Assembly: GCF_900111035.1 (NCBI RefSeq)
Contig: NZ_FOFU01000004.1
Coordinates: 248,001 to 312,000, forward strand
DNA from: Treponema bryantii
GTDB taxonomy: Bacteria; Spirochaetota; Spirochaetia; Treponematales; Treponemataceae
Direction of reading: 5' to 3'
DNA length: 64,000 bases
Every line of letters starts with the position of its first letter. The first letter of the stretch is position 1. The translations under genes and the position numbers were made by a program. This document shows positions 48,952 through 60,176 of this stretch, in pieces. The notes under the pieces are model-generated. The model had not been told where the DNA came from and made no database searches. It worked only from the letters and a program-made list of their open reading frames with translations.

Positions 48952-51900
48952 ATGTATAACTGTCTGCAAAAAATAAAAGCCCATTTCTCACAAAAACTTC
49001 TTGTTGTGCTCACCATTTTTATGATGATTTGTGCGGGTGTAAGTGCGCAGGCAGTGGAATATACATGGACAGGCATCAGTGAAACAGACAATAACTGGAC
49101 TACACCCGGTAACTGGAGTCCTGACACTGCATATCCACAAGCTGCTGACAAAGCAATCATCTCATCAGATGCAGCCATAACTATTGATGACGATATTACT
49201 GTATCCGATATAGAAATTACAGGCGCAACTGTATCTTTTTCAACTACAGATACCCCCAAGTCATTAACAATTACAAACAGTCTTAGTAATGACACAAACA
49301 GCAAAACATATTTTCTTTGTTCCGTAGATTTATCTTCAGTCGCATCTGCCGATTTTACAAACAGCGGAACAGTATATTTCTATAACAATTCTGATAACCT
49401 ATATACCTTCAAAACTCCAGAAAATTGTAATTTAGGTAATTTTTATTTTCTTGGAAAGCTAGAAATAATTATTGATGGAAATTACTGTAGAGCCACAAAC
49501 TTCAACATGGAGATTGACAGCGACACATCTTCATATTTTGCAACAGATGATTTTAAAGTTATTCTCAGCGGAACAGGAACCCTGAAAGCAACTAATGTAA
49601 ATCTTACAAGAGCAAGTAAAACGGCAGGAAAAACAGGAACCTTTGAAATTGGAAAAAACTCATTAAATACAAAATTTGAAATAAGCGACTCAATTGAAAC
49701 TCATTCCGGTGTAATACTGCAGATAAATGAAGGCGCAACACTGGAAACAGAGAAATATGCACATAACGCGGGTAATGCAGATGTAATTGCAAAAACAATT
49801 ATAAATGGAACCTTTATAGCAAATACATCTTTTGATACGGCTATATCAATCTCTGCAAATGCAGGTTCCACTGAAGTTACAATTGGAACTGATGGCGTAC
49901 TCACATCTCCAAATATACAGCCGACAACTACTACATATCGAAATACCGCAGCATCAACAATTCCATTTACAAATAATGGAACAATCAACACAAAGACATT
50001 CAACATTCCTTATAACGTTGTTAATAATGGAATTATTAACACTAATGCAACTCCTGCAACAATTACAGCACTGTCGTTTTCGGGTACAGACGGAACAATA
50101 AATCTTAAATCAGCAGAAACAACATTAACTACGACAAGTACCACTGTAAACTCCAATCAAAAAGAAATAAAACTCACAAATACAGAAGCGACAATAAAAG
50201 GAAATTATTCTCTTACTAATTTTACCGCAACTGCAGCAACAAGTATGTCTGGCAAATCCATTACTCTTGCGAATGCTGCGATAACTGCTAATTCTATTTC
50301 ACTTTCAGGCTCAGCAGGATCCCTCCTCACTCTCGAAGGAAGTGGTTCGGCACATTCTTTTAAGACTTCGTCGCTCACTGCAGAGTATCTCTCAATTGAT
50401 GAAAATATAATTCTCTTAAATTATTCAACAGCAATTGCACACTGTGAACCTTCTGCCGGAGACACTACTGCAAACTGGCTTAAAGTTATTCAAAATGGAT
50501 GGGCAATTAAAGCCTTAAAAACTTTTACTTTCACCTGGACTGGAGATACAGATTCTATCTGGAACAAAGATTCAAACTGGGATACAGGGCTTATTCCGGA
50601 AGAAGATTGTAAAATCATAATTCCAGCAGGCTGCGATAATTACCCGGTATTAGGCAGTGATACTTATAACGGCGGTACACTTACTCTTTCAGACACAACT
50701 TCAAAAATTACATTAGGCACTGCAGACCTCTCACTTTCTGGCAAAGAAAATGAAGCGACAGCTTCTACTACACTTTCCAGCGCAGGAACTATCGTTTTCA
50801 CAGGCAATGGCCGTATTACAGATGGCACAGATGCAATAAATGATGTATCACACGGAACTGTTGAATATGCAGGCACAGGCGGAAGTGTAAATGATTTTGG
50901 CACAACCGATTACAATAACTTAATAATTTCCGGAACAAACTGGCAGATTGACGGAGATTGTACAGTACAGAATAGTTTCTCTATTGCGGATGGAGGAACA
51001 TGTAAAATAAGCACCGCCACTTCAATAACAGCAGAAAGTATAACAATTGCTGATGGCGGTTCATGTTCTGTAAGTGCAGAAACAAATCTAAAAGCAAAGA
51101 CTTTTGCATTCTATGGTAGCGGTACAAACAAAAATCTTACTTCGTCTGCAAATGTAAACATGATTTTCATTCCTGCAACAGCAAATGCAGATGTAAACAT
51201 TCCTTCAGGTATTGATTCAAGTTTTTCTTTTGAATCAACAGGAACTCTTCATTTAGAAAATGAATCTACAGGAAAACTTGTTTTTTCTGATTCTGATACA
51301 TTCAATGTTTTTGAATACAAACTCAATTTCCATAGTCCTGTTATATTAAAGCAGGATATAAAAGTTCAGAATTCAGTTACAGCCGCAGAAAGCATTACTG
51401 CAGGAGACACAAGCGGCATAAGTGCACTCATTTTCCAGGGGTCTGGTGAAATTGAATTTACCCCGACTACCGACAAAACCTATCAGAATATAACCATCAA
51501 CGACACAGGTTGTTCACTTACTGTAAACAACAATGGTTATACAATCACAAACTGTACAATCACAAAAGCAACTTCCACAACCTTCGATGGCACCCCTGCA
51601 ATCACAAATCTATCTGATGACACAACAGCCGGCAATATAACTTTCAACAATGGTGCAACTATTACAAATGCAGTTTCTTTGGAAACAACGGGCAAAACAA
51701 CTGTAAAAAGAAATATATCTGCAGCCAGCTTCTCTGCAAAAAATCTTGTAGCAGGTGCAGATGCTGCCGTAAACACAACAGGAGCACAGACATACGGAAC
51801 AATTAACGGCACCACAGCAGAAACACAAGATTTAACACTCACAGCTTCGGCAGTCACCATAAACGATAATGTTGGAACCACAAGAAGACTTGATATACTT

Positions 51901-54900
51901 ACAATAAATGCACCTCTTACAATTGGAACAACAGGCAAACAGATTTCGGCAAAAGAAATTGATTTCGCGGGAGATATTTCGGGATCTGATAAGAATCTTA
52001 CTATTACAACTGCAAAGCTCAAGAGTACAATTGCTGCAGACGGAACGTCAGCAATCACATTAAATCAACTTACATTAAGTCAGGCAACAACTATAGGGAC
52101 AGAAAACGCCTCTACTCTGTCACTAAATATTTCAAAGATATCTGGAACGTCAACACTTACATTTGATGAAAATGCAACTCAAATCAACTTGAAAGATGGT
52201 ATTGAAATAAATCCTAACATCATAAATAAACGAAATGTAATCTGTAATGGAGCGGCAACCTTTAATGGTACTTTTACAAATACAAGCGGTTCTCTTACAG
52301 GTGACCAGACATCTGGAAAGACACTTACCTTCAAGAAGAAATACGCTGGAACAGACGCCACTCTTATTGCAGCGAAAGCAACAAATACTACAAACGGTAT
52401 TACCATCTTCCAGACTGATGTTGATTTATCTGATACGACATTTAATGCATCGGGGGGAACTGTAATACTAAGTGGAGCAACCGCACCTGCATCACAACTT
52501 CTCACTACAAAAAATGATGGAACTACAGCATTTAATAAGCTCACCATAAATGGAAATGTAACTTTTGCTACCAGCAACACAATCGATACTTTAACTGCAA
52601 ATAATCTGGGAGACAAAACCCTTTCTTTTTATGACAATACGACTCAAACAGTTACAACCCTGTCTCTTACTGGAACCAACAAGGATCATAAATTAACTCT
52701 GACATCCACAGGACACTGGAATATCAGTTGTACGAATGAACCTGAATTAAAGTTTTTAATTGTAGACAATTCCACAAACAGCACTCCAGGTACACCTGCG
52801 CCAGGAACCAAATTTGTCGCATTCGATAGTATCGATGGCGGAAGCAATGTTTACTGGAACTTCCCGGATATGGAATATAAATGGACAGGCACAACTTCTT
52901 CAGACTGGAGAACTGCATCAAACTGGTATCCTGCATCAATTCCTGGCATCGGTTCAAAAATTATTATCCAACCAGCTGATAATTATCCAATACTTGATTT
53001 TGAACTTATACTTTCCGGTAATAATTCTACTGCACTAATAACAGTTGAAGAAAATGCTATATTTGATATTGCAGATAACTCCCTGACATTAGGTCTATCC
53101 GATGGAGTAACTATAACACCAGGTACGATTACAAACAAAGGAACTGTAATTATCACAGGTGTTAATAGTCAATCAATAAATTATACGACAATGGAAAACA
53201 GTGGAGATGATTCAACCGTTATCTATTCTGGAACCTCTCCTACAGTAAACTTCATATGGGATGGAGATAACTCAACAAGTAAAAAAGATTATAAAAATCT
53301 CCAGATATCTAATATCGTAAATGCCACTGCAGATTTGAATATTTCCAGAAATCTTACAATAAATAAAAATATTTCGCTTCTAACTGGTTCAATTTCTGTT
53401 AGCGGAGAAACAACAGTTCAAACAGACTGTACGACTGTAAATACATCTGGAAACCAGACATATAACGATTCAGTTACAATCACAACAGCGGGTTCTGGAG
53501 TATCAATAAACTCTTCTGATGGAAATCTTCTTTTTTCTGATACTGTAACCGGAACAAAACTTACAGTATCAGGTAATACAATACAATTCTCTGGAGTTGT
53601 TGGCACTACAACAACTCCACTTGGTCAACTTTCTATCGGCACTGCAACAACCACTACTTTTGATGAGCCTGTATACATTTCAACATTCACAGATTCTGAT
53701 ACTGGAAACAGCGGAGCCATCTTATTCTCTAAAGGTGGAATTATTTCAAATGATGTTAGTTTGAACACTACAGGTAATGTATCTATTACAACTGAAATGA
53801 GCTTCAATGGAGATTTTTCTCACACTACCGGAACTACTTCAATTACAGGTACTGTCACTTCTGCCGGAACAGTATCTCTTGGTGCAGCAGACAAACTGAC
53901 AACATTATCAAGTGCTGAAATAAATGCAGCATCCTTAAATTGCGATATACTTAAAATTTCCGGGGATGTAACAATTAAAACCTCAGGTACTCAAACTTAC
54001 AATGGAACAATAAATGCTTCTACAGCAGATTCTGATACATTAACTCTCAAATCAACTGGTCTGATTACTTTTAATGGAAACATTGGTTCTACAACGCCTT
54101 TACTAAAATCTATTACGACTACTGCAGGTAGTGCGGTTCAAATTGATTGTGAATCAATAAAAACCTCTGGAAACCAGACATATAGCGATTCAGTTACAAT
54201 CACAACAGCGGGTTCTGGAGTATCAATAAACTCTTCTGATGGAAATCTTCTTTTTGCAGATACTGTAACCGGAACAAAACTTACAGTATCAGGTAATACA
54301 ATACAATTCTCTGGAGTTGTTGGCACTACAACAACCCCACTTGATCAACTTTCTATCGGAACTGCAACAACCACTACTTTTGAAGATTCTGTATACATTT
54401 CAACATTCACAGATTCTGATACTGGAAACAGCGGAGCCATCTTATTCTCTAAAGGTGGAATTATTTCAAATGATGTTAGTTTGAACACTACAGGTAATGT
54501 ATCTATAGATGGTTCTACAACTGAAATGAACTTCAATAGAGATTTTTCTCACACTACCGGAACTACTTCAATTACAGGTACTGTCACTTCTGCCGGGACA
54601 TTATCTCTTGGTGCTGCAGACAAACTGACAACATTATCAAGTGCTGAAATAAATGCCGTTTCCTTAAACTGCAATATACTTAAAATTTCCGGGGATGTAA
54701 CAATTGAAACCTCAGGTACTCAAACTTACAACGGAACAATAAATGCATCTACAGCAGATTCTGATACATTAACTCTCACATCAACAGATCTGATTACTTT
54801 CAATGGAAACATTGGTTTTGTAACACCTTTGTTAAAAGCTCTCACAACAACTCCAGATACTCCAGTTTTAATAAACTGTGCATCAATAAAAAGTTCGATA

Positions 54901-57900
54901 TCACAAGAGTATAATGGAGCTGTTACATTAGGAACTACACTTTCCTCTCATGCAATAACTTCTTCAATAATTACTTTCGGCACAGATGCAACTATTAACG
55001 GTAATGCGTCTTTAGTTCTTGAAGGCACAACATCCTCTACTTTCAATGCAAGAATTGGTGACACAACTCCTTTGACTTCAATTGAAATAAAAGGACCTGC
55101 AATAATCAATTGTAGTGATATAACAACATCAGACACTCAAGTCTTTAACGACATAGTAACGCTCAAGCACTCTGTCATTCTTTCATCAGATAGTACTGTA
55201 ATTTTCAAAGACAATGTTTCAAATTCAGACGAAGCATCTACAGCAACTCTTACAGTAAATGCAAATACAGAAATAGACGCATCCTCTGTAACAATAAAAA
55301 CATCCGAATTTGATTTCTCAGGTAATATTACCGGTTCGGAAACTGACACAGTTCTTACATTGCTTACACCAACCTTAATCAGCATAGCAAATTCTTCATC
55401 CGATATCAAACTGTCAAAACTTATTATCAACCAGGATACAATTCTAAAAACTTCAAATACATCTGCACTTTATGTGTATGTCTCTGAAATAAATAATTCT
55501 GGAAAAATATTGATTATTGATACTTCAGTAAGTAATTTTGAATTCAAACAGGCTTGTATCATAAATACTGATATTCAAACCTATGATGGTTCAAAACTTA
55601 CAGCATGGACAGGAATTACAACCTTTACAGGAAACCTGACTATTTCCGGTGATTTTGCACATAATAATGGAACTATAAAATTTGCAGGCACAACTCAAAC
55701 ACTCACCACAAAAGACGACGACTCAACAAATTTCTACAACATACTCATTTCATCACCAGCAAAAGTAACTACAGCTTCTTCATTCATCGTAAGTGGAACA
55801 AGCTGGGACAATACCACTGAAGAAAATGGATTTACAGGCACAGTAGGAACTATCACTTTTAATAATTCAACAGTACCAGCCACTTCGCCTCTTACAATCG
55901 TAAGCGGTAAAAACATTTTCTATGATGTAGCCTGTAAAACTACAGATCAGAATATTACATTTAAAGAAGAAAATATTTTCTCTCATGAAGTTACAATCGG
56001 TGAAAGTGCAAATATTCCGAATAATGTAATTATCAGCAGTGCATCAGCAATTACTTTTGCACCAGAATTGTACTGCCAAAATATAACAATCAATGCCGGT
56101 GAAAATGCGGTTACTTTTACAGATGATTCATATTTTAATACCAGCTTTACAAATAACGGCACAGGCCTGGTAACTTTTGATGGCAGCGCAACCTACGGCA
56201 CATCTTTTATAAACGAAAGTCCTGCACTCACTACCTTCAAATCAAGTTTTACTGGAACTGGAAATGCCGAATTCGCTGGAGATATAAACCTCACTGATGA
56301 TGCAGACAGATTTTTCTCTGCCGGTGCAGGACACAGTATTACAACTACAAACAATCTGATTGTAAACACTAACTCAGTGAACACAATTCAGATGAACTCT
56401 ACACCAACCTCAAAAGTAATAGCAAAAAACTTTGTTCTATATTCTGGAAAACTGAAACTCAACGGAACTCTGGAATCCACAGGAGATATCATTCTTCTTG
56501 GCCCTGATTATACAACTCTTGATCCTCAAACAGGAATCGATGGAATCTATCTTTATAATCAGACAAGACCTTCGCCAGTAAATTACACGACTGCTTTCAT
56601 AGCCGCCCCATTTAACGGTGAAGTCACAGCTCTCGAAAACACAGTTATAAAGGCAGATAAAAACTTCTATTCAAATGGAATTATACTTGCAGGACCTGCA
56701 TCTGGTTCATTTGAAATTCAACTCCCTAAAACCTCTGATTCACACAAAGGCTTTGCAGAAGCAGTAAAGACCACTGTAAACAACTGCAATGTCCGCTGCT
56801 GGGAACTTCCTTCTAACACAGCTACTGATGATACCGTTCCTGCAAAAATCGCAGCCTATGAGTGTACGGATAATTCAAATAACACTAACTGGAACTTTGA
56901 AGATTTTGAAATCCTCAATGCCTGGACAGAACGCGATGACGCCATTTTTGTTGAGTTTAATTCTCCAGTCAGAAATCTTTATAATGAAATTACAAACTCA
57001 CTCTCTTACCTCACCTATCAGGGAACAACAGATACACGAACTGCCTTTGCAGGAATCTATACAAAACCAGATTGTCAGAATGCAGATTTAATTGAAAATA
57101 TAGATATTGAACTAACTAACGGTCGTTATTCTATCATCCTCAAAGCTCCAGATTCATGGAACACTGATGCAACAGGAACTTCTGTAGGCTCGTCAGCCCT
57201 CAGCTCAGACCGTAACGGAAATCACAAAACTTCTGTTCCATATCTTGATATCCCTCGTTCACTTACTGGTGTAAACTACATCATAACAAATAAATGGGGA
57301 AAGCGACTGAACAACTACAGTACACGCACACCTACCCCAGGCAAGTCTTACGGAACAAATGAAACATCCGGCAGTGAAACCTACGTCCTCGATAAAACAG
57401 GTCCTGTACTCTGGAGTGTTCGTACCGGCCAGGAACTTCACACAGCCTATAACAGCGCAATCGGAGAATCATGCCAGCACTCTTATGATTCACACAACTT
57501 CCTCGAGTTCCGTTATTCTGAACCGGTTGAATTTAATTCAAACTCTATTCCAGCTGATTCAGAAAATATCCAGATAACCGATACCTTTGGTGCTATCTCA
57601 GGAAACGCAGGCTTTACCACTGCCACAAACACACTTACCTTTGCAGGAATTGCCCGCCTCACCGCCCCTTCAACAAATCAGCTTTTGCTTAATACAGGCT
57701 CGCAGGGATCTGCAAACAAATATATAAATGCTCTCTACCGCACAGACGAATATTCTCTCCGCCTTTCTATAGCGGGCTGGACAGATGGAACAGTTTCTGA
57801 CTATAGCGGAAATGAATATAAAAACTGGAAGGGATATATTGATGAAGCAAAACCTTTTACAGGAGCACAAGTTTTCCCTATTGATACTACTAACAATCTT

Positions 57901-60108
57901 GTAACAGACCTTCAGGGCAATCTTCAGATTGAATATGAAGCAAATAAAGTAGAGCCGCTTATTATATCTAACTCGATAGATGAAAATCCTTCACATCTGT
58001 TACCAGTTTCGCCTGACGTATACAGCGCCTGGGATATTTCAGAACCGGTATTTGCACCATTACGTCTTAACTCAGAAACAACCTGGACAGAAACAAAAAA
58101 TGCAGATACCTCAGAAGCGATTGGAAATACAAATGGTTCCGGTTCTACACTTGACCGAATTGACTTCCATTTCTTTGATAATACACCAGCTTATTCGTCT
58201 TCTGATACAGCTGAATGGTTTACAGAAAGCGGATGGTGTACTCCGTCAACTGCAGGTGGTAAAGAAAATCTTTATGACAATACTTATACATACGCTGCAG
58301 ATATCATTGGTGGTGCCCGTCAATTTGATTCTGTACAGGCAAGAAGAACTTCAGGCGGTATAAGACTTTCAACAAAGCTAAATGCTGCCGCTGGTTTTAA
58401 ATATTCCACTGATATAGATGAGATAAATCCTTCAACCGCTTTTGCCACAGGACTTTCAAATATTCATACAACAGTAATTTCGCAGCTTTTCACAGGTGCT
58501 TCAGAACCACAGCATTCTGCAAATGATCCGGACGGACTTTATCTTGGAATTGGAATTACCGATACAGATCTTCCTGTAGAAACCAGTTTTGCTTTCTCAT
58601 ACAATTATTCAAATGCCTTTTTGACAGACCTGGCTGGAAACAGACTACGTAATAAAACCATATCAAAAACAATTGACCGTACACCACCTTCGTTCGATAT
58701 AATTTTGAGTCCTGTAAATCAAAAGCAGATTTATATCGTATTCGTAAAAAAGATTCTTACAGATTCTTCTAAAATTTCTTTCAGATATCCTGATGGAAGT
58801 AACTACGATATTACAGGAAATTTCATGAATATACTGCCATCATGTTTCCAGATTATTACAATCAATTCAGATGGAAGTTATGCCCCAAGTACAGATATTG
58901 AAATTGATACCTCTATACCTGCAAAAATTGTTGAGCAGTATTCTGATAGTCACTTTACATGTATTTCTATGACACTCACAAAAGAAATCTGCTTTGAAGA
59001 TATCAAAAATCTACATATTCAGCTTAAGAACCATCCGGATTTCCCTGAGACTTCACCAGATATCTACACAAACAATAACAACGCAAAGGTCACATTCATT
59101 CAGGATGAATTAGGAAATTACATGCAGATGTATTCTGCACATGCACTGTCAGATTTTGCAATCGGTCTTGTAAATCCACTTTATGCTTATTCATCTGATA
59201 TCAATGAAAATGACAAACCTGTTATGAACGGACTTTATGAACAGGGAAGCTGGGCAGTTCATGATTGGGATGCAGATCAGAAAAACTACGGAACTCTTCC
59301 TAACACACATGCTGTAACAATAATTGCAAGTGAAGAGGATGGTACAGAAGACAACTCACAAATTCCTGAGAATGTACGACTATATCTTTCTGATTCTCCA
59401 GATGCAGGTTCTGTTTCAACTCAGTTTAATAAAGACTTTAAAACATCACTAAGAGTATGGCTTCCTGATTTGACAGATGGAATTTTCCGTGCGCTTTCAG
59501 CAAAAAATAACAGCAACTTTACTTATGTAGACAGCTCACTTCTGAATGAAGAAGAACCAGCAGAAGGACTGATTTTCGATATTCCAGTTGAAATGATAAA
59601 CAGATGGAAGAACGGAGATCAGATCAGTTTTATTTTCGGAATTACAGAATCCGATGGCTCACCTGTTTCTATTTTCAACAGCCCATATTATGATAATGAA
59701 CAGAGACGATATAACTATGCATTGAGTTCAAAAGTACCTCTGTATAGTTTACGAATGCATGATATAACAGATATCGGAACTCTTGATTTGTGGTCATTCA
59801 GGCTTAAGAGTGAAACTGCCCAGCGCGGTGGCGTAACCATCCTCAACAATGTTATTGATGCCGGCAAGGGAGAAAAGACCGTTGTAAAAATCAGTTTACC
59901 GGACGAAGGTCGTCTTAACGTAATTGTGATGACCCTGGACGGAAACATCATAACCTATCTGAACCGCGGAAATACAAAGGCCGGAGAACATTACTTTACC
60001 TGGGACGGAAAAAACAGAAATGGAAAGCCGGTTGCCCGTGGAATGTACTTTGTGCGTGTCATTGGAAGCGGCATAGACGAGACCCGTAAGGTAATGGTCG
60101 TTAAGTAG
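48952..60108 (+). CDS. Giant secreted repeat protein (3718 residues), probable surface adhesin or fibre
   Basis: The N-terminal ~35 residues are a signal peptide (basic start, LLVVLTIFMMICAGVSAQA). Three copies of a TWTG/KWTG...W...NW...P...II module start near residues 37, 528 and 1310. Residues ~100-2400 are Thr/Ser/Asn/Gly-rich short beta repeats (TITN, TFNG, TTSG) as in beta-helical adhesins; a 240-residue block is duplicated (residues ~1499 and ~1739). The last third has Ig/CBM-like domains (DKTGPVLWSVRTG, DRTPPSFDIIL). The C-terminus is a FlgD-like Ig domain (HYFTWDGKNRNGKPVARGMY), often found at the ends of secreted spirochete proteins. Substrate or partner unknown. Stands alone. Confidence 0.85.
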   Translation: MYNCLQKIKAHFSQKLLVVLTIFMMICAGVSAQAVEYTWTGISETDNNWTTPGNWSPDTAYPQAADKAIISSDAAITIDDDITVSDIEITGATVSFSTTDTPKSLTITNSLSNDTNSKTYFLCSVDLSSVASADFTNSGTVYFYNNSDNLYTFKTPENCNLGNFYFLGKLEIIIDGNYCRATNFNMEIDSDTSSYFATDDFKVILSGTGTLKATNVNLTRASKTAGKTGTFEIGKNSLNTKFEISDSIETHSGVILQINEGATLETEKYAHNAGNADVIAKTIINGTFIANTSFDTAISISANAGSTEVTIGTDGVLTSPNIQPTTTTYRNTAASTIPFTNNGTINTKTFNIPYNVVNNGIINTNATPATITALSFSGTDGTINLKSAETTLTTTSTTVNSNQKEIKLTNTEATIKGNYSLTNFTATAATSMSGKSITLANAAITANSISLSGSAGSLLTLEGSGSAHSFKTSSLTAEYLSIDENIILLNYSTAIAHCEPSAGDTTANWLKVIQNGWAIKALKTFTFTWTGDTDSIWNKDSNWDTGLIPEEDCKIIIPAGCDNYPVLGSDTYNGGTLTLSDTTSKITLGTADLSLSGKENEATASTTLSSAGTIVFTGNGRITDGTDAINDVSHGTVEYAGTGGSVNDFGTTDYNNLIISGTNWQIDGDCTVQNSFSIADGGTCKISTATSITAESITIADGGSCSVSAETNLKAKTFAFYGSGTNKNLTSSANVNMIFIPATANADVNIPSGIDSSFSFESTGTLHLENESTGKLVFSDSDTFNVFEYKLNFHSPVILKQDIKVQNSVTAAESITAGDTSGISALIFQGSGEIEFTPTTDKTYQNITINDTGCSLTVNNNGYTITNCTITKATSTTFDGTPAITNLSDDTTAGNITFNNGATITNAVSLETTGKTTVKRNISAASFSAKNLVAGADAAVNTTGAQTYGTINGTTAETQDLTLTASAVTINDNVGTTRRLDILTINAPLTIGTTGKQISAKEIDFAGDISGSDKNLTITTAKLKSTIAADGTSAITLNQLTLSQATTIGTENASTLSLNISKISGTSTLTFDENATQINLKDGIEINPNIINKRNVICNGAATFNGTFTNTSGSLTGDQTSGKTLTFKKKYAGTDATLIAAKATNTTNGITIFQTDVDLSDTTFNASGGTVILSGATAPASQLLTTKNDGTTAFNKLTINGNVTFATSNTIDTLTANNLGDKTLSFYDNTTQTVTTLSLTGTNKDHKLTLTSTGHWNISCTNEPELKFLIVDNSTNSTPGTPAPGTKFVAFDSIDGGSNVYWNFPDMEYKWTGTTSSDWRTASNWYPASIPGIGSKIIIQPADNYPILDFELILSGNNSTALITVEENAIFDIADNSLTLGLSDGVTITPGTITNKGTVIITGVNSQSINYTTMENSGDDSTVIYSGTSPTVNFIWDGDNSTSKKDYKNLQISNIVNATADLNISRNLTINKNISLLTGSISVSGETTVQTDCTTVNTSGNQTYNDSVTITTAGSGVSINSSDGNLLFSDTVTGTKLTVSGNTIQFSGVVGTTTTPLGQLSIGTATTTTFDEPVYISTFTDSDTGNSGAILFSKGGIISNDVSLNTTGNVSITTEMSFNGDFSHTTGTTSITGTVTSAGTVSLGAADKLTTLSSAEINAASLNCDILKISGDVTIKTSGTQTYNGTINASTADSDTLTLKSTGLITFNGNIGSTTPLLKSITTTAGSAVQIDCESIKTSGNQTYSDSVTITTAGSGVSINSSDGNLLFADTVTGTKLTVSGNTIQFSGVVGTTTTPLDQLSIGTATTTTFEDSVYISTFTDSDTGNSGAILFSKGGIISNDVSLNTTGNVSIDGSTTEMNFNRDFSHTTGTTSITGTVTSAGTLSLGAADKLTTLSSAEINAVSLNCNILKISGDVTIETSGTQTYNGTINASTADSDTLTLTSTDLITFNGNIGFVTPLLKALTTTPDTPVLINCASIKSSISQEYNGAVTLGTTLSSHAITSSIITFGTDATINGNASLVLEGTTSSTFNARIGDTTPLTSIEIKGPAIINCSDITTSDTQVFNDIVTLKHSVILSSDSTVIFKDNVSNSDEASTATLTVNANTEIDASSVTIKTSEFDFSGNITGSETDTVLTLLTPTLISIANSSSDIKLSKLIINQDTILKTSNTSALYVYVSEINNSGKILIIDTSVSNFEFKQACIINTDIQTYDGSKLTAWTGITTFTGNLTISGDFAHNNGTIKFAGTTQTLTTKDDDSTNFYNILISSPAKVTTASSFIVSGTSWDNTTEENGFTGTVGTITFNNSTVPATSPLTIVSGKNIFYDVACKTTDQNITFKEENIFSHEVTIGESANIPNNVIISSASAITFAPELYCQNITINAGENAVTFTDDSYFNTSFTNNGTGLVTFDGSATYGTSFINESPALTTFKSSFTGTGNAEFAGDINLTDDADRFFSAGAGHSITTTNNLIVNTNSVNTIQMNSTPTSKVIAKNFVLYSGKLKLNGTLESTGDIILLGPDYTTLDPQTGIDGIYLYNQTRPSPVNYTTAFIAAPFNGEVTALENTVIKADKNFYSNGIILAGPASGSFEIQLPKTSDSHKGFAEAVKTTVNNCNVRCWELPSNTATDDTVPAKIAAYECTDNSNNTNWNFEDFEILNAWTERDDAIFVEFNSPVRNLYNEITNSLSYLTYQGTTDTRTAFAGIYTKPDCQNADLIENIDIELTNGRYSIILKAPDSWNTDATGTSVGSSALSSDRNGNHKTSVPYLDIPRSLTGVNYIITNKWGKRLNNYSTRTPTPGKSYGTNETSGSETYVLDKTGPVLWSVRTGQELHTAYNSAIGESCQHSYDSHNFLEFRYSEPVEFNSNSIPADSENIQITDTFGAISGNAGFTTATNTLTFAGIARLTAPSTNQLLLNTGSQGSANKYINALYRTDEYSLRLSIAGWTDGTVSDYSGNEYKNWKGYIDEAKPFTGAQVFPIDTTNNLVTDLQGNLQIEYEANKVEPLIISNSIDENPSHLLPVSPDVYSAWDISEPVFAPLRLNSETTWTETKNADTSEAIGNTNGSGSTLDRIDFHFFDNTPAYSSSDTAEWFTESGWCTPSTAGGKENLYDNTYTYAADIIGGARQFDSVQARRTSGGIRLSTKLNAAAGFKYSTDIDEINPSTAFATGLSNIHTTVISQLFTGASEPQHSANDPDGLYLGIGITDTDLPVETSFAFSYNYSNAFLTDLAGNRLRNKTISKTIDRTPPSFDIILSPVNQKQIYIVFVKKILTDSSKISFRYPDGSNYDITGNFMNILPSCFQIITINSDGSYAPSTDIEIDTSIPAKIVEQYSDSHFTCISMTLTKEICFEDIKNLHIQLKNHPDFPETSPDIYTNNNNAKVTFIQDELGNYMQMYSAHALSDFAIGLVNPLYAYSSDINENDKPVMNGLYEQGSWAVHDWDADQKNYGTLPNTHAVTIIASEEDGTEDNSQIPENVRLYLSDSPDAGSVSTQFNKDFKTSLRVWLPDLTDGIFRALSAKNNSNFTYVDSSLLNEEEPAEGLIFDIPVEMINRWKNGDQISFIFGITESDGSPVSIFNSPYYDNEQRRYNYALSSKVPLYSLRMHDITDIGTLDLWSFRLKSETAQRGGVTILNNVIDAGKGEKTVVKISLPDEGRLNVIVMTLDGNIITYLNRGNTKAGEHYFTWDGKNRNGKPVARGMYFVRVIGSGIDETRKVMVVK
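53446..54814 (+). repeat. Recent 720-bp tandem duplication inside the giant gene
   Basis: 53446-54085 and 54166-54814 are almost identical at the DNA level, offset 720 bp, later 729 bp because copy 2 has 9 extra bases (near 54510). Reading frame is kept. A third, diverged relative follows from about 54890. Confidence 0.9.
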
Positions 60109-60133
60109 AAAATCCCTGACGACCGGATTTTCT
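60107..60133 (+). other. Hairpin directly after the giant gene
   Basis: AGAAAATCC (60107-60115) and GGATTTTCT (60125-60133) pair perfectly over a 9-nt loop and overlap the stop codon. No T-run follows, so it may protect the mRNA end or stop transcription only with help. Confidence 0.45.
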
Positions 60134-60141
60134 GCCTACGC

Positions 60142-60170
60142 TTGCCGACATACGAAAAATCCTCTATACT
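60142..60170 (+). promoter_or_regulatory. PilZ gene promoter, predicted leaderless
   Basis: TTGCCG (60142-60147), 17 bp, TATACT (60165-60170), then 6 nt to the ATG at 60177, which coincides with the expected transcription start. Confidence 0.6.
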
Positions 60171-60176
60171 TACCGA

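Noticed and set aside
51537-52058. 173-codon and other long minus-strand frames within the giant gene
   Set aside because: The Thr/Ser-rich sense codons (ACA, TCA, ACT) give Val/Ser-rich antisense frames without stops; none has a start signal or domain.
60148-60165. Shared 13-mer AAAAATCCTCTAT before the giant gene and before the PilZ gene
   Set aside because: In the PilZ promoter it is just spacer plus -10 start; at 48901-48913 its position relative to a promoter differs, so a common regulatory role is not convincing.
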